From contig DBTI01000260.1 of the NCBI GenBank assembly GCA_002306975.1, positions 1,627-8,675 of the forward strand: a stretch of 7,049 nucleotides of DNA, given 5' to 3'. The notes below the pieces were generated by a model that worked only from the letters and a program-made list of their open reading frames with translations, did not search any database and was not told the origin of the DNA. Shown one piece after another: positions 1 to 5,175 of the stretch (position 1 is its first letter; each line of letters opens with the position of its first letter). The DNA is from Ruminococcaceae bacterium UBA1320. Its GTDB lineage: Bacteria > Bacillota > Clostridia > Oscillospirales > Ethanoligenentaceae. Both the position numbers and the translations under genes were made by a program.

Positions 1-698
1 TTGTCTCCGTAAATTCCTTCGCAGACTAAAAGGTCGCACCAAGCCATAAAATCTGAAAGTGATTTTGACGGTCTTGTATCAGTGCAGTACCCCACTTTAA
101 TGCCCTTTCTTGGCGCGCCCAAAACCATATCGGGGGTAAAAACAGCGTCGCCGCAGCAAACGGTTTCGCAATTCTGAAGCCTGTGCCATAGCTTCAACGG
201 GATTTTTGCGGCTTCCGCATTTTCTTTAATGAAACTGCGCTGACGCTCAATGTTAAAAGTATAGGAAAGGCAGGCAATTCCGTGGTCTGCCGGAAAGCTC
301 ATAACCTTTACACCTCCGGCTTTAAAACAAGATGTCCGGTCAAGCGGCAGCTCATTTAATATAAGCGGAAAGGGGAGAAACGGCGAAATTACGGTCAGTC
401 CCTTCACCACTTCTGTTAAACCCGTCGGCCCGAATAAAGAGAGCGGTTCGGTTCTGCCGCTGTTGCCAAGGGTAAGCAGCAGCCCCGGCAGACCTGCGAT
501 ATGGTCGGCGTGATAATGTGTGAAGCAAATGGCATCAATTGATTTAAAACCCCACCCGGCGAGCTTTATGGGGATCTGTGTGCCTTCGCCGCAGTCGGTG
601 AGTGTCATTTTGCCGTTATATCTTAAAAGTAGAGCGGTAAGAAAACGGTCGGGAAGCGGCATCATGCCGCCGCAACCCAAAAGGCAGATATCTACCAC
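1..698 (-). CDS. rnz: Ribonuclease Z (tRNA 3'-endonuclease), C-terminus cut by window edge
   Basis: Cytoplasmic metallo-beta-lactamase-fold endonuclease that removes the 3' trailer of tRNA precursors lacking an encoded CCA. I translated it by hand: 232 codons are visible, beginning MVDICLLGCGGMMPLPDR. The zinc motif HxHxDH is intact at residues 61-66 (H61, H63, D65, H66). It is followed by LPGLLLTLGNSGRTEPL and FGPTG typical of RNase Z, a metal-ligand histidine in PADHG (H139), and an aspartate in YCTDTRPS (D207). Family members are about 300-320 residues, so roughly 70-90 C-terminal residues, including the last zinc histidine, lie beyond position 1. The start is GTG at 698, because GGAG lies 9 bases upstream and the nearby ATG at 723 is out of frame. 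It lies 63 bp downstream of tlp on the same strand, with a terminator between them, so it probably has its own promoter. The identity is secure from the motifs; whether the missing end is intact cannot be seen. Confidence 0.93.
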   Translation of the reverse strand, partial: MVDICLLGCGGMMPLPDRFLTALLLRYNGKMTLTDCGEGTQIPIKLAGWGFKSIDAICFTHYHADHIAGLPGLLLTLGNSGRTEPLSLFGPTGLTEVVKGLTVISPFLPFPLILNELPLDRTSCFKAGGVKVMSFPADHGIACLSYTFNIERQRSFIKENAEAAKIPLKLWHRLQNCETVCCGDAVFTPDMVLGAPRKGIKVGYCTDTRPSKSLSDFMAWCDLLVCEGIYGD

Positions 699-707
699 TG
701 TTTCCGT

Positions 708-711
708 CTCC
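708..711 (-). promoter_or_regulatory. Shine-Dalgarno sequence deciding the rnz GTG start
   Basis: On the minus strand GGAG, preceded by an A-run, sits 9 bases before the GTG at 698. This fixes the start codon of rnz, which has no in-frame ATG at the expected N-terminus. The resulting N-terminus MVDICLLG matches the usual beginning of RNase Z. Confidence 0.75.
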
Positions 712-718
712 TTTTTTA

Positions 719-748
719 ATCATAAGTAAAAAGCCTTCGAATAATCAA
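719..748 (-). promoter_or_regulatory. Possible sigma-A promoter for rnz, overlapping the tlp terminator
   Basis: Reading the minus strand, TTGATT (743-748) is followed 18 bases later by TATGAT (719-724). The -10 matches the consensus at five of six positions and the -35 at four of six. The -35 lies across the loop and stem edge of the tlp terminator hairpin. Transcription would begin near 712, leaving a leader of only about 14 bases with the ribosome site at its very 5' end, which is tight. Read-through from tlp, or a promoter inside tlp, are alternatives. Confidence 0.35.
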
Positions 749-755
749 AGGCTTT
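728..755 (-). terminator. Rho-independent terminator after tlp
   Basis: An 8-bp perfect inverted repeat (AAAGCCTT at 730-737, AAGGCTTT at 748-755) with a 10-base loop lies just after the tlp stop codon. Read on the minus strand, the stem ends in a run of five T. On the plus strand the run after the stem is A, so it can act for tlp only. The stem is short with three G-C pairs, so termination may be partial. Confidence 0.7.
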
Positions 756-761
756 AAAAAA

Positions 762-983
762 TCACTGCTTGTTTCTATAATCCGCTTCGTCTTTTATCTC
801 GCTGCGCAAACCGTCAAGAGCATCTTCTCTGCGCTCATTTTTTGCTTTCAGATCGCATTTCGATTTGCAGTCATCGGTTTTGGCAATCATCTCGTCGGCA
901 AGCTCCATGTTCTTTATTGTGCGGTTAATGTTCTTTTGAATTTTCTCAACATTATCGCTGCGGTCATCAGGATTTTGTTTCAT
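762..983 (-). CDS. tlp: Small acid-soluble spore protein, Tlp family
   Basis: A 73-residue protein of the Tlp family, minor small acid-soluble proteins made in the forespore and degraded at germination. The family signature is plain: NPDDRSDNVEKIQ at residues 4-16, KNERRE at 48-53, and SEIKDEADYR at 61-70. The length and the highly charged, helical, glycine-poor composition fit the family, which is about 70-83 residues in bacilli. The ATG at 983 is chosen because AAAGGAG lies 9 bases upstream; an in-frame GTG at 1007 would place that ribosome site inside the gene. The gene is monocistronic by layout, with a terminator right after its stop. By family knowledge it should be driven by the forespore sigma factor sigma-G, but I see no confident sigma-G promoter; a TGAATA at about 1047-1052 lacks a well-spaced CATnnTA partner. 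Oddly, it has two cysteines (C39 and C43), rare in spore proteins. Confidence 0.9.
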   Translation of the reverse strand: MKQNPDDRSDNVEKIQKNINRTIKNMELADEMIAKTDDCKSKCDLKAKNERREDALDGLRSEIKDEADYRNKQ

Positions 984-1164
984 AATAATGCACTCCTTTA
1001 TTTTCACGGTAAAGTGACATTATTATTTTTTGGCAAATGTGTTGTTTTATTCACAGCATGATGAAAAACATGATTAATAAAACACGCGGAAATATGTATA
1101 GCTGATATGAGAGTAATTATTTAGATGTAACAATAAAATTAAGAGAAGAAGGGGTCACATACCT
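984..1164. other. AT-rich intergenic region between divergent genes
   Basis: About 180 bp separates tlp (leftward) from the small gene at 1165 (rightward), so it must hold the promoters of both. Only the two ribosome binding sites are clear. Several AT-rich -10 look-alikes exist, for example TAAAAT at 1134-1139, but none has a convincing -35 at 16-18 bases. No hairpin terminator or obvious operator palindrome was seen. Confidence 0.6.
993..999 (-). promoter_or_regulatory. Shine-Dalgarno sequence deciding the tlp start
   Basis: AAAGGAG on the minus strand, 9 bases before the ATG at 983. It lies downstream of the alternative GTG at 1007 and so rules that longer start out. Confidence 0.85.
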
Positions 1165-1356
1165 ATGGCTAATGATTTGATTAAAAAATATCTGGGTAAA
1201 AACTGCATCGTTTCAACCGGTTCATTCGGAACATCAGTGGATGGGAAAATTGTTGCTATTGAAGACAACTGGATTGAAATCACGACAAAAAAAGGAGCAA
1301 GGCTCGTCAACGCTGATTTTGTCGCCGTGATTACAGAAAAAGAGTGGATTGCCTAA
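1165..1356 (+). CDS. Small conserved-looking protein of unknown function (DUF6897-like)
   Basis: A 63-residue protein beginning MANDLIKKYLGKNCIV. It shows no signal peptide or membrane segment. The alternation of hydrophobic and polar residues (NCIVSTGSFGTSVDGKIVAIEDNWIEITT, then ARLVNADFVAVITE) predicts a small barrel of five beta strands after a short N-terminal helix, like an Sm/SH3-like fold. The pattern LIKKYxGK ... G.I..I.DNW.EI ... LVN.DFV..I resembles short clostridial proteins that I believe are catalogued as DUF6897; this is from memory and not checked. The ATG has an AAGGGG ribosome site 10 bases upstream, which together with the charged, codon-like composition supports a real gene. 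It is transcribed away from tlp, and no terminator is seen after it. Function is unknown; a nucleic-acid or protein-binding adaptor would suit the fold but is inference. Confidence 0.7.
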   Translation: MANDLIKKYLGKNCIVSTGSFGTSVDGKIVAIEDNWIEITTKKGARLVNADFVAVITEKEWIA

Positions 1357-1566
1357 TCATTGAATAATGTTGGAAAAAGTGATAGGATAATTGTAAACTT
1401 ACCATGTAATGAAAATAGAGTTACAACAGTTGTTATTTATGTTTTTATTGGGGGAATGGTATTGAATTCGGGAATATGGTTTCTTTGCTTTATTTTACCT
1501 ATAATAATCCTTTTTTTTATTATTCTGCCGCAAAGCAGAAGAGTAATTATGACTTTACTTTTTAGA

Positions 1567-1595
1567 TTGGATAAAGTTAATGAAAATGGTATAAT
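1567..1595 (+). promoter_or_regulatory. Sigma-A promoter of the Gfo/Idh/MocA oxidoreductase gene
   Basis: TTGGAT at 1567-1572 is followed after exactly 17 bases by a perfect TATAAT at 1590-1595. The TGG before the -10 gives an extended -10 (TGnTATAAT). Transcription would start near 1602, leaving a leader of about 65-70 bases before the chosen ATG at 1671. This is the strongest promoter in the window by inspection. A second TATAAT at 1626-1631 has no good -35. Confidence 0.85.
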
Positions 1596-1670
1596 AGCAT
1601 TATGAAAAAACATCAGACGACGGATTATAATCGGCAAAGGATTAACTATAAAAGGCGGATGAATACTAAT

Positions 1671-2651
1671 ATGGAAAAAATAAAATGGGGTATCCTTGGC
1701 GCAGGTCACATAGCGGGTAAATTTGCGAACGCAATGGCTTCGGTTGAGGGTGCGGAGCTTTATGCCGTCGCGTCGCGAACCCTCCCGAAAGCGCAGAGCT
1801 TTAAAGATGAATTTAACGCTCAAAAAGCCTATGGCAGTTATGCGGAGCTTGTGCAGGATAAGCTGGTTGACGCCATTTATATTGCTACGCCTCATTCCGA
1901 GCACAGAGATAACGCGATCCTGTGCATAAACGCAGGCAAAAACATTCTTTGTGAAAAACCGCTTGTGATTAACACGAAACAGGCGGAGGAAATCATCTCG
2001 CTTGCCAAAGAAAAAGGCGTATTTTTAATGGAAGCGATGTGGACAAAGTTTCTGCCCGCCGTTAAAAAAGCCATGAGCTGGATTAAAGAAGGCAAAATAG
2101 GCGAAGTGCGCATGATTAACGCGCAGGCTTGTTTTAAACGTGATTTTGACCCTCAAAACAGGCTGTTTAACCCTGCTCTTGCAGGGGGAGCGCTTCTTGA
2201 CCTCGGTGTTTACCCAATAACCCTTGCGTCAATGGTTTGCGGCACAAACCCCAGTGAATTCAAAGGCTTTGCGCATATCGGCACAAGCGGCGTAGACGAG
2301 CAGGGGACAGCGCTGCTCAAATATGGTACGGGCGAGATCGCCTCGCTGAGCTTCGCGCTCAACACGCCCGCTACACAGGACGCCTATATCTATGGCTCGG
2401 AAGGCTATATCTATCTGCCGCATTTTTGGAGTACAGAAAATGCCGAGTTATGGATTGACGGCACGCTTATAGAAAAATTTCATCAGGATTTCGCGGTTAA
2501 CGGCTATGAATATGAAATAGTAGAGGTTGACGACTGTCTGAACAAAGGCAAAAAAGAAAGTGACATCGCCACTCTTGCAGATACGCTTGCCGTAACAAAA
2601 ATTATGGATAAATTAAGAGCCGACTTTGGCGAAAAGTATCCGTTTGAATAA
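1671..2651 (+). CDS. Gfo/Idh/MocA family NAD(P)-dependent oxidoreductase (dihydrodiol/xylose dehydrogenase type)
   Basis: A 326-residue cytoplasmic dehydrogenase of a sugar or sugar-derived diol. The N-terminal Rossmann domain starts WGILGAGHIAGKF, with the glycine motif at residues 10-16. The family lysine motif EKP is at 95-97 (K96). The C-terminal alpha/beta substrate domain carries GGALLDLGVYP at 172-182, where D177 and Y181 match the acid and tyrosine positions described in dimeric dihydrodiol dehydrogenase. The MEAMWTKFLP stretch at 120-129 is also typical of that subgroup. The exact substrate cannot be read from sequence. An in-frame ATG at 1602 is rejected: it coincides with the predicted transcription start and adds 23 unrelated residues. 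The ATG at 1671 has AGGCGG 12 bases upstream; the ATG at 1659 touches that site directly. The gene is alone behind its own promoter and converges on the uronate operon, so a shared pathway is possible but unproven. Confidence 0.88.
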   Translation: MEKIKWGILGAGHIAGKFANAMASVEGAELYAVASRTLPKAQSFKDEFNAQKAYGSYAELVQDKLVDAIYIATPHSEHRDNAILCINAGKNILCEKPLVINTKQAEEIISLAKEKGVFLMEAMWTKFLPAVKKAMSWIKEGKIGEVRMINAQACFKRDFDPQNRLFNPALAGGALLDLGVYPITLASMVCGTNPSEFKGFAHIGTSGVDEQGTALLKYGTGEIASLSFALNTPATQDAYIYGSEGYIYLPHFWSTENAELWIDGTLIEKFHQDFAVNGYEYEIVEVDDCLNKGKKESDIATLADTLAVTKIMDKLRADFGEKYPFE

Positions 2652-2699
2652 AACCTCTAAAAATAAATCTATCTGTGGTTGAACATTATTATTGGCAAC

Positions 2700-2735
2700 A
2701 AAAAACAGCGCGGCAAAATTGCCGCGCTGTTTTTT
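2700..2735. terminator. Bidirectional Rho-independent terminator between convergent genes
   Basis: A near-perfect 36-base palindrome. A six-A run leads into CAGCGCGGC, a small AT loop, then GCCGCGCTG and a six-T run. The nine-pair stem is almost all G-C and can extend by A-T pairs. Because of the symmetry, each strand shows a G-C stem followed by a T-run, so it can stop transcription from the oxidoreductase on the plus strand and from the transaldolase end of the operon on the minus strand. Confidence 0.93.
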
Positions 2736-2763
2736 GTATAAAGAATTATAGTGCAAAGACAAA

Positions 2764-3411
2764 TCAGTTCTTAGGAACCGTCTCCCAATCCTTTAAGAAA
2801 CGTTCGATTCCGGTTTTGGTGAGCGGATGCTCGATCATCTGCATAATGATCTTGTAAGGCACGGTGGCGATGTCAGCGCCAAGCTTTGCAACCTGAATGA
2901 TATGCATCGGGTGGCGGATGCTTGCCGCGATGATTTCGGTCTCTATACCGTGAATGTTGAATATCTCCGCAATGTCGGCGATAAGGGCTGTGCCGTCAAA
3001 TGAAATATCGTCAAGACGGCCAAGAAACGGACTGACGTAGGATGCGCCCGCTCTTGCAGCAAGCAGAGCCTGAGTTGCTGAGAAAATAAGTGTGACGTTA
3101 GTCTTAATGCCCTCTGCTGTGAGAATCTTAACAGCTTTAAGGCCTTCTGCGCACATCGGGATTTTTATGACAATATTTTTATGAATCTTAACAAGCTCTC
3201 TTGCCTCTGTTACCATGCCGGTTGATTCAAGAGAAATAACCTCGGCTGAGATCGGCCCGTCAACGATTGATGTGATCTCTGTGACAACCTGCTTAAAGTC
3301 GCGGCCTTCTTTTGCAATAAGTGAAGGGTTGGTTGTTACGCCGCAGATGACACCAAGGTCGTTGGCTGCGCGTATTTCATCGATGTTAGCGGTGTCAATA
3401 AAAAGTTTCAT
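2764..3411 (-). CDS. tal: Small (MipB/TalC-type) transaldolase
   Basis: A 215-residue class I aldolase with a single TIM barrel, in the size range of the fructose-6-phosphate aldolase/transaldolase-C subfamily. It moves dihydroxyacetone units between sugar phosphates in the non-oxidative pentose phosphate pathway. The N-terminus KLFIDTANIDEIRAANDLGVICGVTTNPSL is diagnostic, and the Schiff-base lysine is K83 in NIVIKIPM. Two positions favour transaldolase over fructose-6-phosphate aldolase. E57 in SAEV replaces the glutamine of the E. coli aldolase FsaA, and F129 in SPFLGRLDD replaces its tyrosine 131. The ATG at 3411 has AAGGGG 10 bases upstream. It is the last gene of the uronate operon, 78 bp after kdgK with no terminator between, but it also has its own promoter. 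The bidirectional terminator follows it. Family assignment is very secure; the activity split is inferred from residues. Confidence 0.92.
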   Translation of the reverse strand: MKLFIDTANIDEIRAANDLGVICGVTTNPSLIAKEGRDFKQVVTEITSIVDGPISAEVISLESTGMVTEARELVKIHKNIVIKIPMCAEGLKAVKILTAEGIKTNVTLIFSATQALLAARAGASYVSPFLGRLDDISFDGTALIADIAEIFNIHGIETEIIAASIRHPMHIIQVAKLGADIATVPYKIIMQMIEHPLTKTGIERFLKDWETVPKN

Positions 3412-3449
3412 TAGAATATAACCCCTTTTTAAAATTTTATTGTTTTTTA

Positions 3450-3478
3450 ATTATACTACAAATAAAAAAATCTAACAA
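3450..3478 (-). promoter_or_regulatory. Sigma-A promoter for the transaldolase, internal to the operon
   Basis: On the minus strand TTGTTA (3473-3478) is followed after exactly 17 bases by a perfect TATAAT (3450-3455). The start would be near 3443, giving a leader of about 32 bases to the ATG at 3411. It lies wholly in the 78-bp gap after kdgK, so the transaldolase can be made independently of the uronate genes. Confidence 0.8.
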
Positions 3479-3489
3479 TACAGTAAAAA

Positions 3490-4476
3490 TTACCTAACCA
3501 TTCTTCCTCTGCCGTCAGAGCGGGCGACCCAGTCAATATCGGCAACATTTGCCGCAATCATGTCGCCCTCGATGGTGTGCTTGTAGCAGGCTGCGGCAGC
3601 AGCGAAGTCGATCGTATCCTGAAGACTTTTGCCGCTTGTCATTCCATAGATAAGCCCGGCGCTGAAAGCGTCGCCGCCGCCGATTTTATCGATCATAAAA
3701 ATGGAATAGGTGCGTGATTCATAGCTTTTTCCGCCGCTGAAAACCATTGCGGAAAACTCATTGACCTCGCCGGAAATTGTTCTGCGCTTAGTGAGCACCA
3801 CAGAGCCGATGTTAAACATCTTTGCAACCTTGCCGGCTACTTCTTCAAGATTTTCACCGTGAACGTCAAAAACCTCGCCCGCCTGATTTTCGTTAATAAT
3901 CAGAACATCAATGCCGGTGATAAGCTCGGTCATAACCTTGCGCGCATCCTCTGCGCTCCACAGCTTTGAACGGAAATTGAAGTCGCAGGAAATCCGCGCG
4001 CCCGCTTCGCGTGCAGCTTCAACCGCGCCCTTGGTCAGCGCGGGCAAATTGCCGCCAAGCGCGGGGGTGATGCCCGAGAAATGGAACCACTCCGCGCCCT
4101 GCATGATTTTTGCAAAATCAAAATCCTGTTTACCGGCAAGTGAAAAATCAGAATATTTGCGGTCATAAAGAACCTCGGGCGGGCGCTGTGACGCGCCCTT
4201 TTCAGTGTAATAAACACCAAGCCGCCCATCGCCGCGCGCGATGAAGGATGTATTTACGCCCCATGATCTGAGATAGCGGATGCAGGCGTCGCCAAGCTGA
4301 TTTGCGGGCAACTTTGTGACATAAACCGCATCTTTGCCCCACTGTGACAGAGCCGCTGCCGTGTTTGCCTCGCTGCCGCCAAAATAGGCGGTGTAGCTGT
4401 CGGTCTGCATGATTTTTTGATAAGACTGCGGCTGAAGCCGCATCATGATTTCACCGAATGTTACGATTTCTGCCAT
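3490..4476 (-). CDS. kdgK: 2-keto-3-deoxygluconate kinase (PfkB family)
   Basis: A 328-residue PfkB/ribokinase-family sugar kinase that phosphorylates 2-keto-3-deoxygluconate with ATP to give KDPG. The N-terminus AEIVTFGEIMMRLQP opens the family fold. The substrate-side glycine motif FGGSEANTA is at residues 32-40. The second PfkB signature DKIGGGDAFSAG is at 263-274, with the anion-hole glycines and catalytic base D269. Length is normal for KDG kinases (about 310-340). PfkB members share these motifs, so the substrate is assigned mainly by context: KDPG aldolase ends 17 bp upstream, and uronate genes precede that. The ATG at 4476 is chosen because GGGAG lies 8 bases before it; an in-frame GTG at 4485 would overlap that site. 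It has no private promoter that I could see, so it should be co-transcribed with kdgA. Confidence 0.92.
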   Translation of the reverse strand: MAEIVTFGEIMMRLQPQSYQKIMQTDSYTAYFGGSEANTAAALSQWGKDAVYVTKLPANQLGDACIRYLRSWGVNTSFIARGDGRLGVYYTEKGASQRPPEVLYDRKYSDFSLAGKQDFDFAKIMQGAEWFHFSGITPALGGNLPALTKGAVEAAREAGARISCDFNFRSKLWSAEDARKVMTELITGIDVLIINENQAGEVFDVHGENLEEVAGKVAKMFNIGSVVLTKRRTISGEVNEFSAMVFSGGKSYESRTYSIFMIDKIGGGDAFSAGLIYGMTSGKSLQDTIDFAAAAACYKHTIEGDMIAANVADIDWVARSDGRGRMVR

Positions 4477-4484
4477 TAAAAACA

Positions 4485-4489
4485 CTCCC
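4485..4489 (-). promoter_or_regulatory. Shine-Dalgarno sequence deciding the kdgK start
   Basis: GGGAG on the minus strand lies in the 17-bp gap after kdgA, 8 bases before the ATG at 4476. It supports the N-terminus MAEIVTFGE over a start three codons earlier. Confidence 0.8.
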
Positions 4490-4493
4490 GTTC

Positions 4494-5135
4494 TTACTGC
4501 TTGCGCGCTGCATGAACAGCGTCGACAAACTTCGCGGCATTTTTGGTGACGATGCTGTAATCACCGCCGCATTTTGTAAGGTCGCTGCCGGAGCCAACCG
4601 CGACTGCGCCTGCCTTGATCCACTCGCCGGCGTTTTCAATGCTTACGCCGCCTGTAGGGACAATGTTTATCTGCGGCAGAGGGCCTTTAAACGACTTGAT
4701 GATAGATGGGCCGTACGCATTTCCCGGGAAAAGCTTGACGATAGAGCAGCCGTATTCCATTGCCTTAATTGCCTCGGTAACGGTCATAATTCCGGGCACA
4801 ACGGCAACTGCGTAGCGGTTGCAGAGCTTTATCATATCCACATTCAGTGCCGGGCTGACGATAAACTCCGAACCCGCGAGAATGCAGGCTCGAGCTGTTT
4901 CTGGGTCAAGCACTGTACCCGCGCCGATGAGCACATCGTCGTTTTGTGCGTATTTCGCGGAAAGGCTTTTAATAATGTCAATTGCGCCCGGTACAGTCAT
5001 TGTGATCTCAATTGCTTTTATGCCGCCCGCTATTGCCGCGCTGATAAATTTTTCGCCCTCTTCGGCGCTGTTCGCGCGGATAACGGCAATAACACCGGAA
5101 TCAAGGATTATTTGTATGGCTTTTTCTCTGTTCAT
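4494..5135 (-). CDS. eda: KDPG/KHG aldolase (2-keto-3-deoxy-6-phosphogluconate aldolase)
   Basis: A 213-residue class I aldolase that cleaves KDPG into pyruvate and glyceraldehyde 3-phosphate, the last step of uronate breakdown. The family features appear in order. GVIAVIR is at residues 14-20, and the catalytic glutamate is E43 in KAIEITMTVPGA. GAGTV is at 71-75, SPALN at 94-98, and VVPGIMTVTEA at 112-122. The Schiff-base lysine is K134 in SIVKLFPG, followed by the phosphate-binding PTGGVS at 160-165 and the GSGSDL end strand. The length equals the usual 205-215. The ATG at 5135 is preceded by AAAGGGAG at 8 bases. Longer in-frame starts up to 5201 would overlap the uxaC end and add 22 non-family residues. 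It lies 40 bp after uxaC and 17 bp before kdgK, clearly in one operon. KHG aldolase side activity is common in this family. Confidence 0.95.
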   Translation of the reverse strand: MNREKAIQIILDSGVIAVIRANSAEEGEKFISAAIAGGIKAIEITMTVPGAIDIIKSLSAKYAQNDDVLIGAGTVLDPETARACILAGSEFIVSPALNVDMIKLCNRYAVAVVPGIMTVTEAIKAMEYGCSIVKLFPGNAYGPSIIKSFKGPLPQINIVPTGGVSIENAGEWIKAGAVAVGSGSDLTKCGGDYSIVTKNAAKFVDAVHAARKQ

Positions 5136-5143
5136 TCCGTCGA

Positions 5144-5151
5144 CTCCCTTT
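5144..5151 (-). promoter_or_regulatory. Shine-Dalgarno sequence deciding the eda start
   Basis: AAAGGGAG on the minus strand, 8 bases before the ATG at 5135, inside the 40-bp uxaC-eda gap. It excludes the longer in-frame readings that run back into uxaC. Confidence 0.85.
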
Positions 5152-5175
5152 TTAAGCATTGTGGCAATCCCGGTT

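Noticed and set aside
520..729. A 69-codon open frame on the plus strand at the left end
   Set aside because: It is the antisense shadow of the N-terminal half of RNase Z, whose HxHxDH motif lies on the minus strand.
1056..1073. Repeated CATG words and short dyads between tlp and the 1165 gene, considered as an operator
   Set aside because: The arms are only four to five bases in AT-rich DNA and show no extended symmetry.
1522..1540. Small hairpin (TTCTGC, loop CGCAAA, GCAGAA) that could be a terminator for the gene at 1165
   Set aside because: The T-run lies before the stem on the plus strand and becomes an A-run after it on the minus strand, so neither direction has the required T-tract.
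1437..1904. A 155-codon open frame on the minus strand across the oxidoreductase promoter and N-terminus
   Set aside because: It overlaps both a consensus promoter and a well-recognised Rossmann domain on the other strand, and has no ribosome site or recognisable domain.
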